A stretch of 64,000 nt of DNA from an uncultured Cytophagales bacterium (GTDB taxonomy: Bacteria > Bacteroidota > Bacteroidia > Cytophagales > Thermonemataceae). The position numbers and the translations under genes are program-made. A model generated the notes under the pieces. That model did no database searches, had not been told where the DNA came from, and was given only the letters and a program-made list of their open reading frames with translations. Below, piece by piece: positions 27,535-36,915 of the stretch. The stretch covers positions 1 to 64,000 of the forward strand of contig CALLAC010000004.1 of the NCBI GenBank assembly GCA_938002655.1, written 5' to 3'. Position 1 is the stretch's first letter. Every line of letters starts with the position of its first letter.

Positions 27535-28277
27535 TGCTAAAACTTTTTGCACGCAAAAAAGATACTCCTAGCACGCTACTCTTTGATTTTCTCAAAGTTG
27601 ATTTACACTCTCATTTACTTGCTGGAATTGACGATGGCGTACAAACAGAAGCCCAAGCCCTTGAAATCATCGAGCAATTTCTAAGTTATGGCTTTCAAAA
27701 AATTATCACTACGCCTCATATTTTGTGGGATTTCTACAAAAATACCCCCGAAATTATTCACAAAAAATTAGAAAAACTGCGTCTTTTCTTGCAAGAAAAC
27801 CAAATTCATATCCCTATTGAAGCCGCCGCAGAATACTACTTAGATGAACATTTTTTACAAATGCTCCAAAAAAATGAAAAATTGCTCTCCTTTGGCGAAA
27901 AAAACTATCTGCTTTTTGAAACCGGACTTTTGAATATATCTGCGTTTTGGGAAGAAGCTGTTTTTCTTATGAAAGCCAACGGCTATCAGCCAATTCTTGC
28001 ACATCCCGAAAGATACATTTATATACAAAACAATTTCAACTTTCTAGAAAAAATGCTGAATCTGGGAGTTCTTTTGCAAATAAATATTCTCTCATTGGTG
28101 GGGTATTATTCAGTAGAGGTACAAAAAACTGCTGAAAAAATCATAGATGCACGCTTACCTCACTTCTTAGCAAGCGATTGCCACCACCTTCGCCAAGCCC
28201 AAAGTCTGCAAAATCTTGTTCAAAGTTTTTTTTTCAAGAAAATTCAAAATTATAATTGGCTGAATAATACGCTTTGA
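27534..28277 (+). CDS. PHP-domain tyrosine-protein phosphatase (CpsB/YwqE type)
   Basis: A 247-aa cytoplasmic enzyme, the cognate phosphatase of the preceding kinase. Metal-binding PHP motifs are visible: VDLHSHLLAGIDDGVQ near residue 25, TTPHILWDF, EAAAEYYLDEHF, ILAHPERYIY and ASDCHHLR. It should dephosphorylate the Tyr cluster of the BY kinase and so cycle polysaccharide assembly. The ATG at 27534 overlaps the kinase stop by one base (TAATG); the track start (TTG 27522) lies inside the kinase gene and is unlikely. Confidence 0.9.
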   Translation: MLKLFARKKDTPSTLLFDFLKVDLHSHLLAGIDDGVQTEAQALEIIEQFLSYGFQKIITTPHILWDFYKNTPEIIHKKLEKLRLFLQENQIHIPIEAAAEYYLDEHFLQMLQKNEKLLSFGEKNYLLFETGLLNISAFWEEAVFLMKANGYQPILAHPERYIYIQNNFNFLEKMLNLGVLLQINILSLVGYYSVEVQKTAEKIIDARLPHFLASDCHHLRQAQSLQNLVQSFFFKKIQNYNWLNNTL

Positions 28278-28302
28278 GTTTGCAAAGTTTTTTTTATATT
28301 TG
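28273..28302 (+). promoter_or_regulatory. Bacteroidetes-type promoter for feoAB
   Basis: TTTG (28273-28276), 18 nt, TATATTTG (28295-28302), just before feoA at 28331. No Fur-type palindrome was recognised around it. Confidence 0.7.
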
Positions 28303-28330
28303 CAAGCTTATTTAGATTTAATTTAATTAA

Positions 28331-28555
28331 ATGCGTCTTCATCAAGTACCTATTGGCCAAAAAGTAAAAATCTTAGAATTTCAACATAGAGGCATTTTCC
28401 TTAAACTTTTGGAAATGGGCTTACTCCCTGATACAATTATTGAAGTATTGGGCAAAGCTCCTCTTGGCGACCCTATATATATCGCAGTACATCAAACATT
28501 CGTTGCTTTGCGTAAAAGCGAAGCCCAAAATATTGTAGTTCAGATTATTGTATAA
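28331..28555 (+). CDS. feoA: Ferrous iron transport protein A
   Basis: A 74-aa SH3-like cytoplasmic protein that assists FeoB. The FeoA pattern is clear: LLEMGLLPDTIIEVLGKAPLGDPIYIAV, ending with LRKSEAQNIVV. It precedes feoB by 12 nt in the same operon. Confidence 0.92.
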   Translation: MRLHQVPIGQKVKILEFQHRGIFLKLLEMGLLPDTIIEVLGKAPLGDPIYIAVHQTFVALRKSEAQNIVVQIIV

Positions 28556-28567
28556 AATATTACTCAC

Positions 28568-30670
28568 GTGAAACTCGCTCTTATTGGAAATCCTAATGCA
28601 GGGAAAAGTTCGCTATTCAACCAGCTCACAGGTTTGAACCAAAAAGTAGCCAATTTTACAGGCGTAACCGTAGAGAAAAAAACAGGTACTTTCTCGCTTC
28701 CTAACCAAAGTAAAGCATACATTACTGATTTGCCTGGCACGTATAGCCTCTATCCCAAGTCGGCTGATGAGCAGGTAGTTCTGGATTTTCTGCTCAATCC
28801 TCAAAATCCTGAAAAGCCTGATGCTATTTTGGTTGTAATTGATGCTTCCAATCTGCAAAGAAACTTGCTTCTTTTTTCAGAAGTACAAAGTTTAGGTTTT
28901 CCGACTATTCTGGTGCTGAATATGATTGATATAGCCCAAAAAAGTGGTTGGGAAATTGATACGCAAAAACTTGCAGAACGCCTGCAAAGCCCTGTGGTTT
29001 GTACCAATTCCAGAAGTGGTGAAGGTATTGAAAAACTCAAAGAAAAAATCCTTGATTTAGAAAAAAACCAACCTAACATACCTCATACTATTCTGCAAAC
29101 TTATGCTCCTTTTGAAAATATTTTACAAGAAATTGCCCAAAAATATCAATTGCCTAACACTTATTGGGCAAATTTGTATCTGCATCATTATGAAAAACTA
29201 TATTTCCTCACAGAAAGCGATAAGCAGTTTTTTCAAAAATTAGAACTAAAAAATAATTTTCAAGCTCTTCCTCTACAAACAGACGAAACTTTGGAGCGTT
29301 TTAGAAAAATAGAGAAAATTATTGCCGAAACCACTCAAAAGCACGAAAAAGCCTACAATCCGCAGAGCATTACTCGCAAAATTGATAAAATACTACTTCA
29401 CCCACTTTACGGATATAGTTCTTTTTTAATGGTACTACTACTGATTTTCACAGCAATTTTTCGGTGGGCAGAAATTCCTATGGAATGGATAGAAAAAGGC
29501 ACAGCCATCTTGCAAACATTTTTCCGAGAAAATTTACCCAATCATTTTCTTACAAATCTTTGGACAGAGGGTATTTTGGCAGGCATTGGCTCCGTAGTTA
29601 CTTTTGTGCCGCAGATAGCTTTACTCTTTGGTTTTATTGCGGTTTTGGAAGAAACAGGCTACATGACACGCGTAATGATAATGATGGACAAGATTATGCG
29701 AAAATTTGGCTTAAATGGCAAAAGTGTAGTCCCCCTGATTTCAGGAGCGGCTTGTGCTATTCCTGCCATTATGGCTACCCGCAATATTGATAACCCCAAA
29801 GAAAGACTTATTACTACTTTGGTAGTGCCTCTGATTAGCTGTTCGGCTCGTTTGCCTATTTACACTGTAATGATTGCCCTGGTGATACCCGATAAAATGC
29901 TATGGGGCTTTTTGCATTATCAGGCTCTTGCTCTGCTAGTAATGTATCTTTTAGGCTTACTTACGGCTATGCTTGCCGCAAAGGTGTTGAGCCGCTTTTT
30001 ACCTTTTTTGGGCAATGATTATTTTATCGTGGAAATGCCTACCTACAAGATGCCTCGTTGGAAAAATGTACTCATTACCATTTACGAAAAAGTAAAAACT
30101 TTTGTGTTTGATGCAGGAAAAGTGATTGTCGTGATTTCACTAATTCTATGGGCTTTGGCTTCTTATGGCTGGGGCGATAGCTTGGAAAAGGCAGAAAATT
30201 CCATCAAAAAAAGCTATCCTACACTTTCAGAAGAAGAGCTTGCCCCTCTGATTAGCTCTGCAAAATTAGAAGCCTCCTTTGCAGGTAATTTAGGAAAAGC
30301 CCTCGAACCTATCATTCAACCTTTGGGTTTCGATTGGAAAATAGGTATTTCACTTATTACTTCTTTTGCCGCTCGTGAAGTTTTTGTAGCTACCATGTCT
30401 GTTATTTATGGTTTGGGAAACGAAGGAAACGAACAAAGTGTGAGGCAAAAAATGGCTTCTGAAATCAATCCTCAAACCGGTAAACCAGTGTACTCAACAG
30501 CCGTAGGCTTTTCGTTGATGGTTTTTTATGCTTTTGCAATGCAATGTATGAGCACCTTTGCCATAGTATGGAAAGAAACGCGGTCGTGGAAGTATCCTTT
30601 GGGGCAACTTGTTTTTTTCAATCTTTTAGCTTATCTTGCCTCTTACATAACTTATACAATACTCAAATGA
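28568..30670 (+). CDS. feoB: Ferrous iron transporter B
   Basis: The 700-aa Fe(II) permease of the inner membrane. The N-terminal G domain has G1 GNPNAGKSSLFN at the very start, G3 DLPGTYSLYP and G4 LNMIDIAQ. The membrane part has gate motifs typical of FeoB (PLISGAACAIPAIMATR, PLISCSARLPIYTVMI and SFAAREVFVATMSVIYG). It starts with GTG. Its TGA overlaps the ATG of the OsmC-like gene (ATGA). It is followed by no FeoC. The product is needed for iron uptake under low oxygen or reducing conditions. Confidence 0.95.
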   Translation: MKLALIGNPNAGKSSLFNQLTGLNQKVANFTGVTVEKKTGTFSLPNQSKAYITDLPGTYSLYPKSADEQVVLDFLLNPQNPEKPDAILVVIDASNLQRNLLLFSEVQSLGFPTILVLNMIDIAQKSGWEIDTQKLAERLQSPVVCTNSRSGEGIEKLKEKILDLEKNQPNIPHTILQTYAPFENILQEIAQKYQLPNTYWANLYLHHYEKLYFLTESDKQFFQKLELKNNFQALPLQTDETLERFRKIEKIIAETTQKHEKAYNPQSITRKIDKILLHPLYGYSSFLMVLLLIFTAIFRWAEIPMEWIEKGTAILQTFFRENLPNHFLTNLWTEGILAGIGSVVTFVPQIALLFGFIAVLEETGYMTRVMIMMDKIMRKFGLNGKSVVPLISGAACAIPAIMATRNIDNPKERLITTLVVPLISCSARLPIYTVMIALVIPDKMLWGFLHYQALALLVMYLLGLLTAMLAAKVLSRFLPFLGNDYFIVEMPTYKMPRWKNVLITIYEKVKTFVFDAGKVIVVISLILWALASYGWGDSLEKAENSIKKSYPTLSEEELAPLISSAKLEASFAGNLGKALEPIIQPLGFDWKIGISLITSFAAREVFVATMSVIYGLGNEGNEQSVRQKMASEINPQTGKPVYSTAVGFSLMVFYAFAMQCMSTFAIVWKETRSWKYPLGQLVFFNLLAYLASYITYTILK

Positions 30671-31080
30671 ATCACCAAATCGAAAGCCTTTATTTAGGAG
30701 AATTACGCACCGAAGCTATCCATATAGCTTCACAAAGCAAAATCATCACCGATGCCCCCACAGATAACAACGGCAAAGGAGAGGCATTTTCGCCTACTGA
30801 TTTAGTCTGTACTGCTTTAGGTAGTTGTATGATGACAATTATGGGCATTGTAGCTCAAAGGGATAAAGTAAATTTGCAAGGAGTTACGTGGAAAACTACC
30901 AAAATAATGGCATCTAACCCTCGTAGAATTGCTGAAATTCATATCCATTTTTACTTCCCAAGCAATTTGCATTTAGAAAGTAGCCGAAAACAGAAGTTAG
31001 AAAATGCGGCTCGTACTTGCCCTGTGGCTTTAAGTTTAGCACCAGAAATTAAACAAGAAGTATTTTTTCACTATACATAA
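30667..31080 (+). CDS. OsmC-family protein
   Basis: The 137-aa product carries the OsmC/Ohr-like cysteine pair: the first Cys in FSPTDLVCTALGSCMMTIMG and the second in ARTCPVALSLAPEI. OsmC proteins reduce organic hydroperoxides with a reactive Cys pair. The ORF track begins at 30544 inside feoB; the ATG at 30667 overlaps the feoB stop and gives the right length. Location in an iron-uptake operon fits a role in handling iron-linked oxidative stress, which is an inference. Confidence 0.88.
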   Translation: MNHQIESLYLGELRTEAIHIASQSKIITDAPTDNNGKGEAFSPTDLVCTALGSCMMTIMGIVAQRDKVNLQGVTWKTTKIMASNPRRIAEIHIHFYFPSNLHLESSRKQKLENAARTCPVALSLAPEIKQEVFFHYT

Positions 31081-31170
31081 AGATTTTTTTGTTTTTTTAG
31101 AAAACCGTCTTAGCAATTACTTCGTAAGTTTTGTAAAAATTTTTCAAAAAGAACCTAAAATAAAAATGTT

Positions 31171-32313
31171 ATGGCAACTTCTATTGCACCTAAAGCCGAA
31201 AAATTGAGTTTCACTAAGTCTGTTATCAGTATTGCCTCTTTGGAAGCGGCAATTACAATTGGCTGGCTAGCTTACGAAAAATATCAGCCACAACTACTCT
31301 TAAAGTTTAGTTTTGTAGAATTTGCAGGATTATTACTTGTAGCCCAAGGAATTTTAGGAGCTATTTTTCATCCACTTTCAGGCAAATGGGCAGACAAAGC
31401 GTTTCATGAAAAAGGTACTAAATTTCCTATCATTATATCGGGGGCGGCATTTGCGGCAATTATTTTCGTAGCTGTAAGCATTGCTCTCAATACCAATCCT
31501 GCAAGCCCATTAAAATGGATTTTGCCCGTGTTGGTTATTTTGTGGCTTGCCGCTATGGCTACCTTTCATAGCCCTGCCATCTCTCTTGTTGAAAGTTTTA
31601 CCCCTGTACATAAATTTCCACGAGTTGCGGCAATTCTTACAATGGTTTTCGGACTGATTTACACTATTGAGCCTTTTCTTATTCAAATTCTCGATACACT
31701 CGGTCTGACACCTACTTTTATATTGGGTGGCTTACTTGTAATTTCCACAGCATATTCCATTAAAACCATAAGTATTAGCCCTCCCACAGAAGAAGATAAA
31801 AAAATAATGGCAAAAGAAGAGTTAGGTGTAGATAGTAAAAAAGATTTGTTTTTGACTGGCTTTTTTGTAGGAATTTTCAAAATGCTTATGCTCTTTTTCG
31901 TACCTGCTATTTGGGTAAAGTACAAGTTTTTTGGAGAAACTGAAAAAATCTTTTTCTCCGACCCCGACTACTTGCAATCGGCTATGCTCATGTTTTCCGC
32001 TTTGCTTGCTATTCCTGCAAGTAAATTTGTAGAAAAACAAGGTTCCTACAAGAGTTTGGTTTGGGGCTGTATAGCGGCTTTTGTAGTAATTTTGCCCGCT
32101 TTATTCATCAAAGGACAAACCTTTTCTATCATTATGCTTTTGCTTATGGGCTTGGTATATAGCTTGCTTTCAGTAGCTTCTTTGCCTTATATTCTCAATA
32201 GAGCCAAAACAGGACAAACAGGATATAGCATAGGCTTGTACTACGGAGGCACTGCCCTTGCTACTGCAATAGTACTGCTTGTTTTGCTCAATATGGGAAT
32301 AAGCGTAAACTAA
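31171..32313 (+). CDS. MFS-type transporter
   Basis: A 380-aa protein with about ten to twelve hydrophobic helices and a short charged loop in the middle (PPTEEDKKIMAKEELGVDSKKD), as in the major facilitator superfamily. The loop after helix 2 reads HPLSGKWADKAF, a variant of the GxxxDR motif A. The substrate is not apparent. It starts 90 nt after the OsmC-like gene. Confidence 0.75.
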   Translation: MATSIAPKAEKLSFTKSVISIASLEAAITIGWLAYEKYQPQLLLKFSFVEFAGLLLVAQGILGAIFHPLSGKWADKAFHEKGTKFPIIISGAAFAAIIFVAVSIALNTNPASPLKWILPVLVILWLAAMATFHSPAISLVESFTPVHKFPRVAAILTMVFGLIYTIEPFLIQILDTLGLTPTFILGGLLVISTAYSIKTISISPPTEEDKKIMAKEELGVDSKKDLFLTGFFVGIFKMLMLFFVPAIWVKYKFFGETEKIFFSDPDYLQSAMLMFSALLAIPASKFVEKQGSYKSLVWGCIAAFVVILPALFIKGQTFSIIMLLLMGLVYSLLSVASLPYILNRAKTGQTGYSIGLYYGGTALATAIVLLVLLNMGISVN

Positions 32314-32345
32314 TATCAGATCTTTTTGTTTTCTAAAATCATTCG

Positions 32346-32385
32346 ATGAGGATTTGCCTCAGAGAGCTATGAAGCAAATCCTCAT
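32346..32385. terminator. Hairpin between convergent genes
   Basis: ATGAGGATTTGC and GCAAATCCTCAT form a perfect 12-bp stem with a 16-nt loop between the MFS stop (32313) and the stop of the 699-aa gene (32398). There is no strong T-run, so termination is probable but not certain. Confidence 0.55.
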
Positions 32386-32397
32386 TCTTAGTAATAG

Positions 32398-34497
32398 TCA
32401 AAAACTCACAAAAATCCCTGGTCCTATCAAAAAAAACCAAGCCCTCGCACTCAAAAAATAACCCATTCCTGCAAAAAGTGGGAAAGAAAGTTTTACATCT
32501 CGCCGAGTAGGATACAAACTTCCCAAAAGTACCACACCTATATCACGATTGGTAGCATTTGGGTTAAAGTTAAAAGCATTGTTGGCAAGCACTCCAATAC
32601 CCACTTTGTAAGGCTGAAAACGATTGATTTTATTGGGAGTGTAGAAACTCAATTGCTGGATAATTGCCAAGCTAATTCCTCCAAAAGGACTGAAATTTTC
32701 TTGGTCAGCACGTTTGATAAGTAAGCCCCCAGGAAAAGTTACCTCGGTATCAAAACGCAATTTTCTTTGTAAAATAATTTCAATTTTTTTATTAAAGCCC
32801 TCTCCACCGTATTTATCTTTATCGTGGCTGATGCTAATTTCTATTCTACTCCATGCATCTAAATCAAAAGTTTTTCTTCCTAAAATTTTATTGAAACTGA
32901 TAAGTTCTTTATTGCATTGCTTATCGCTATAAAAAGAAAACCTTGGTGAATTTTCACCCGGACAAACCATAATATTGGGAATACGCTTCAAATCTACCAA
33001 ATCGCCACGTGCATTGAAAATCGTAATATCAATACTTAGAAATTGCTTACCGAAGAGTTTGTTTTCGTCAATTTTATCATAATCAAAAGAAACTTCAATA
33101 TCTTTGATAGTATAGGGGTAAAGAATAGTTTGGGGTAGTTCGCTTAGTATTTGCCTACCTGCACCATAGTTTATTCTTACGAAATTGAGTTGATGTGGCC
33201 TTTGATACTCAATTATAGGAATGATGCGTCCAATTTTTTCATTCCGATTAAAAATTTCTATTTCTTTTTTGCTGATATTCATCGGCACTTGTAAGCGAAA
33301 AGTTTGCACATTCTCAGTACGAATGAGTGAGTCGGAAGAAAGCACAATCAAACCATCAAAACGAAATTCTGCTTTATGCAAAGCAAGCCCTTCTATGCGT
33401 ACATCAACGATTTCGCCAGGGTAAAACACATTCTCTCGCCGATTGCCCTCATGGAAAATAATGATATTGTTGATGATAGTTTTGGGGGTAACATTAAAAT
33501 TCGTAATGCAAACAGGCTCATCACCATTTTTGATATAAAGATAACTTTCAGAAGTGCGATGTTGCCCATAAGGCCGCAAAACGCATAAAAATTTACCATT
33601 GCTAAGCAAACTTTTGATAAAAATTTCTGCCACTAGCATTCCTCCTGCTTTTTCCTGGTTTTCTATACGATATGTTTTCCCTATACTCAAATAGCGATTG
33701 TAGTCTAATTGAATTTCTACGCCTTCTTTTTGAGTGACTTCCTCTATGGTAATTTCTTTTATATCAATATTCAAGAAAGCTAATCGGCTTCCCTTGACAC
33801 GAAACTTATACTTAAGAGTTGGAAGTTGGTAATTTATGCGTCCCTTTTCATCAATGTAAGGAATAAAAGTGCTCAAATCTAAACTAAAATCAACTTCACC
33901 AATTTTAGAAGGTAATACATACAAACGAAGTTGCTTATTCACATATTCCGTGCGATAGTCAATATCTTTGCTACTAGTAGGAATAGGATTGGTTCGGATA
34001 TTTTCAGGATTATTGGATACCAGCTCAAACATACGCTCTTCACCCACATACAGCTCGTCATCTTTGGGTGCAAAGGCTACTTTAGTATGAAAATATGGCA
34101 ACAAACGCAATTCGCAAGGAATTTCTTTCAGTGGAATCTGATGAATGATAAAATTAAACGAAAGAAACTGCGTTTGGGTAAGATTGTTAAATTTTACTTT
34201 GAAACGAAAATAATCCTGACTGCGAAAAATAGAATCTATCAGCTGAAAATCTTGTGAATATATCAGCTCTATTTTTTGAATATTTTCCATACTTTGCGGG
34301 AACAAACGCACCTCACAAGTAGGGCTTTCAGTAAAATATTCAAAAGCCAAAAACTTTTCCCCTTTGAATTGAATTTGATTTTTCGTTTGTGTAAAACGAA
34401 GCGTATCAATCAGAATAGCTACTTCTTTGAAGCAATTTTGGGAAAAAGCTATATGAGCAAACATCAGAAATACAGAACTGTACAGAATTTTTTTCAT
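32398..34497 (-). CDS. Secreted or outer membrane protein, 699 aa, unknown
   Basis: Not recognised. It has a signal peptide (MKKILYSSVFLMFAHIAFSQ). The rest is almost entirely beta-strand in character: several Ig-like stretches (about residues 130-450), including VYVGE-type YVGEERMFELVSNNPE and YPGEIVDVRIEGLALHKAEF. The last 120 residues alternate hydrophobic and polar and end in a C-terminal Phe (FFLIGPGIFVSF), as outer membrane barrels do. It could be a small barrel with a long periplasmic domain. It has its own promoter and is divergent from the TTG-start lipoprotein gene. Confidence 0.75.
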   Translation of the reverse strand: MKKILYSSVFLMFAHIAFSQNCFKEVAILIDTLRFTQTKNQIQFKGEKFLAFEYFTESPTCEVRLFPQSMENIQKIELIYSQDFQLIDSIFRSQDYFRFKVKFNNLTQTQFLSFNFIIHQIPLKEIPCELRLLPYFHTKVAFAPKDDELYVGEERMFELVSNNPENIRTNPIPTSSKDIDYRTEYVNKQLRLYVLPSKIGEVDFSLDLSTFIPYIDEKGRINYQLPTLKYKFRVKGSRLAFLNIDIKEITIEEVTQKEGVEIQLDYNRYLSIGKTYRIENQEKAGGMLVAEIFIKSLLSNGKFLCVLRPYGQHRTSESYLYIKNGDEPVCITNFNVTPKTIINNIIIFHEGNRRENVFYPGEIVDVRIEGLALHKAEFRFDGLIVLSSDSLIRTENVQTFRLQVPMNISKKEIEIFNRNEKIGRIIPIIEYQRPHQLNFVRINYGAGRQILSELPQTILYPYTIKDIEVSFDYDKIDENKLFGKQFLSIDITIFNARGDLVDLKRIPNIMVCPGENSPRFSFYSDKQCNKELISFNKILGRKTFDLDAWSRIEISISHDKDKYGGEGFNKKIEIILQRKLRFDTEVTFPGGLLIKRADQENFSPFGGISLAIIQQLSFYTPNKINRFQPYKVGIGVLANNAFNFNPNATNRDIGVVLLGSLYPTRRDVKLSFPLFAGMGYFLSARAWFFLIGPGIFVSF

Positions 34498-34551
34498 TGA
34501 TACACAAGTTTACATTAAGTGAAAAGAGCAGATTACTTGGAAAAATTTTTG

Positions 34552-34583
34552 CAAAAGTAGAAAGTTTTATCCAAAGGTTCAAA
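34552..34583 (-). promoter_or_regulatory. Bacteroidetes-type promoter for the 699-aa gene
   Basis: On the minus strand TTTG (34583-34580), 20 nt, TACTTTTG (34559-34552), about 55 nt before the ATG at 34497. Confidence 0.6.
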
Positions 34584-34618
34584 GCAATAAAATCTGTGTA
34601 ATAAAATATTGCATAGTT

Positions 34619-34652
34619 TTTGCTAAATTTTAGAAAGGCTTTTGTATATTTG
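34619..34652 (+). promoter_or_regulatory. Bacteroidetes-type promoter for the TTG-start lipoprotein pair
   Basis: TTTG (34619-34622), 22 nt, TATATTTG (34645-34652). Its position places the transcript start after about 34658. This rules out the upstream track start at 34620 and supports the TTG at 34683. Confidence 0.6.
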
Positions 34653-34682
34653 CAAATAAAAGGCTTAACTAAAACGCTTGTT

Positions 34683-35108
34683 TTGAAACATTTATTGTAC
34701 ATAGCTTTCATTTGGCTCATATTTGCTTGCAATCGTAAACCTTCGACTTGTGCGGCGTATCAGGAAATAGGCACCGTAGCTATTCCCGAAGATGACTATG
34801 TACCTACCAATTTTATCATTACTGAAAGGCAAAGCAAAACAGGACTAATAAAAAAAGTGGGAAATGTGAAGAAAAAAAAGCATACTACAAGAGCTCAGCA
34901 AAGTAAAATTTTCAGAAAAGAAAAAAAATTCATTAAAGATAAAGAACTCTTCCCCGATACCAATAGCAAAGCAGGTAGAAAGAAAAAACCTAAAAAAGCT
35001 AAAAAAGCCAAAAATATCAACGAAATAGAACAAGAACAACCTGAAGAAGATAAATCCAATCCTATTTTACCCGAAGAAAAACAAGAACCCCAAAAGAACA
35101 GCAACTAA
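34683..35108 (+). CDS. Basic lipoprotein without internal methionine, TTG start, unknown
   Basis: The 141-aa product starts at TTG; the reading frame has no ATG at all. Its signal peptide (KHLLYIAFIWLIFAC) ends in a lipobox Cys. Then come CNRKPSTCAAYQEIGTVAIPEDDY and a long Lys-rich, low-complexity body with KKKKH and KKKPKKAKKAKK, ending in an acidic/Pro/Gln tail. The segment after the lipid Cys resembles that of the tiny lipoprotein at 1850. No function is recognised; a basic surface-exposed tail could bind polysaccharide or nucleic acid. It lies 11 nt before another TTG-start gene. Confidence 0.65.
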   Translation: MKHLLYIAFIWLIFACNRKPSTCAAYQEIGTVAIPEDDYVPTNFIITERQSKTGLIKKVGNVKKKKHTTRAQQSKIFRKEKKFIKDKELFPDTNSKAGRKKKPKKAKKAKNINEIEQEQPEEDKSNPILPEEKQEPQKNSN

Positions 35109-35119
35109 AAAATATTTGC

Positions 35120-36151
35120 TTGAAAACCCGATTGATACATATCATATTTTTAAGTTTGATTTTCTTGGCTTGTAGCGAAGTTTTTGCTCAACGCAAAGAC
35201 AATACCGCCTCCAAAAAACCTGTTCTTACTAACAAATATCGTCTGAAAAAGCGTGTAACTCCAAGTGAGGGCATAAAATCCAGAGGCTCGGAAAAAATTC
35301 CTAAATCGCAAATCGTACGATTAGGGTATTATGCAGGGCAAAAAAAATATGTAGAATCGCCACAAGTACTAGGACAAAGCCAATTCCGAGGCTCCGAACC
35401 GCTATTCCCCCGAGAGCTTATGAAAGGCTTTGCTACGTTCAAATCTAAATCCAAATTTTTGCCTCATCAGTACAGACGTGGTTACGATAAGTTCATATCT
35501 CGTTATGCTTTTCTGCCTACCAAGAAAAAATTTGGATACGATAAGTTTATTTCAAATTACAAATTTCGCCCATACGAATACAGACGCGGATATGACGAAT
35601 TTACAGGGAAAGCAATAAAATATAACTTTCTTGATAGACGCCGAAAGGCTATTATCCATAATACTCGCAAAATGCAGAATTATAGCGGTACGGTGCGTTA
35701 TGTAGATTGGAAAAAAGTACGTATGAAACGCTCTCATCGTATGGCAACTTCGCTAGGACCTTTGAAAATTAAATATTCTTTGCGTAAGTCTAAATTATCT
35801 AAGCGTCAGTTACAAAAATACCGCTCCAAGCCCTACGACGTACGTTATTTGCGTAAAGGTAAATTTATGTGGAAAAAAGATATGCCTCGTTATCAAAAAT
35901 TTCCCGAAAAATCGCCTCGTTATAACCCTACTGAAAGACAAGGAGCAGTAGTAAGTAACGGAAAAGGCGAGGTTTTATACCCTAATCGTGGCGAGATTTG
36001 GATAAATGGTAAGCCCATGAAAAGAGTTATTTCTGGTACATCTGCGGCAAATCCTTTGCCGCTCAACGCACCCTCACGAGCCAAAGAACTCAAGCAAATG
36101 CAAAAAGAAAACAAAGCCAAAACAGCAGAGCAAGAACCTAAACAAGATTAA
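35120..36151 (+). CDS. Exported basic repeat protein, TTG start, unknown
   Basis: A 343-aa protein with a signal peptide (KTRLIHIIFLSLIFLACSEVFAQ) and a TTG start. It is very rich in Lys, Arg and Tyr. An internal repeat of about 17 residues occurs three times around residues 110-170 (FLPHQYRRGYDKFISRY, FLPTKKKFGYDKFISNY and FRPYEYRRGYDEFTG). The C-terminal third carries RYQKFPEKSPRYNPTERQG and a Lys/Gln tail. No enzyme motif is seen. Its position 11 nt after the lipoprotein gene suggests that the two act together at the envelope. Confidence 0.7.
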   Translation: MKTRLIHIIFLSLIFLACSEVFAQRKDNTASKKPVLTNKYRLKKRVTPSEGIKSRGSEKIPKSQIVRLGYYAGQKKYVESPQVLGQSQFRGSEPLFPRELMKGFATFKSKSKFLPHQYRRGYDKFISRYAFLPTKKKFGYDKFISNYKFRPYEYRRGYDEFTGKAIKYNFLDRRRKAIIHNTRKMQNYSGTVRYVDWKKVRMKRSHRMATSLGPLKIKYSLRKSKLSKRQLQKYRSKPYDVRYLRKGKFMWKKDMPRYQKFPEKSPRYNPTERQGAVVSNGKGEVLYPNRGEIWINGKPMKRVISGTSAANPLPLNAPSRAKELKQMQKENKAKTAEQEPKQD

Positions 36152-36160
36152 AAGCAATTT

Positions 36161-36907
36161 CTACTTTAAAGATACATTAAGGATTTGCAAAGCTTTTTCG
36201 GCGGCGGCTTGTTCAGCTTTTTTCTTATTTTGTCCCATTCCTTGCGAAATGCTTTTACCATTCAAACGAACTTCCACAGTGAAAGTGGTAGTATTCCGAT
36301 AATTTTTCTCTTCTACAAGTACAAACTCTACGTTTTTACCATTCTTTTGGGCATATTCAATCAGTAAACTTTTGTAATTGAGATTGGTTTGTATAATTTT
36401 GTCTAAATCCAGATGAGCTTGCAAAAGACGTTTCAGTACAAAAATTTTGCAAAAGGCAAAGCCCTTATCCAAATACACGGCTCCAATGAACGCTTCCATC
36501 GCATCACCTGCAATAGACTGATTGGCACGAACTTGAATAGAGGCTTCGTGCTCTATGAGTTCTGTTAAGCCTATTTTACGGGCCAGTTGGTTCAAACTTT
36601 CACGGTTGACAATCCGAGAGCGAATTTCTGTAAGAAAGCCCTCATCTTTGTAAGGAAATTTCTTGTAAAGATATTCTGCTACAATCAAGCTCAAAACTGC
36701 ATCGCCTAAATACTCTAAGCGTTCATTGGAGAGGCGAAAATTTTGATTGGGTGTTTGTATAGCTACCGAACTATGTATCAGAGCCAATCGGTACAAGGAT
36801 AAGTTCAAAGGCTTACTTCCTGTGATGTTTTTCACAAAAGAAATAAGCCTTTGTTCTTGTGGTGAATACTTTCTAAAAAATGTTTGAAGGTGCCTAATCC
36901 AAAGCAT
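36161..36907 (-). CDS. rnc: Ribonuclease III
   Basis: Cleaves double-stranded RNA in rRNA processing and mRNA turnover. The 248-aa protein has the catalytic signature NERLEYLGDAVLSLIVAEYL, the second acidic site in AGDAMEAFIGAVYLD, and a C-terminal double-stranded RNA-binding domain ending MGQNKKKAEQAAAEKALQIL. It follows fabF by 8 nt in the acpP-fabF-rnc order common to Bacteroidetes. Confidence 0.95.
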   Translation of the reverse strand: MLWIRHLQTFFRKYSPQEQRLISFVKNITGSKPLNLSLYRLALIHSSVAIQTPNQNFRLSNERLEYLGDAVLSLIVAEYLYKKFPYKDEGFLTEIRSRIVNRESLNQLARKIGLTELIEHEASIQVRANQSIAGDAMEAFIGAVYLDKGFAFCKIFVLKRLLQAHLDLDKIIQTNLNYKSLLIEYAQKNGKNVEFVLVEEKNYRNTTTFTVEVRLNGKSISQGMGQNKKKAEQAAAEKALQILNVSLK

Positions 36908-36915
36908 TGAGGCAG

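Noticed and set aside
34895-35104. Minus-strand Phe/Leu-rich ORFs opposite the Lys-rich lipoprotein
   Set aside because: They are the complement of AAA/GAA codons; no start signal or signal peptide is convincing.
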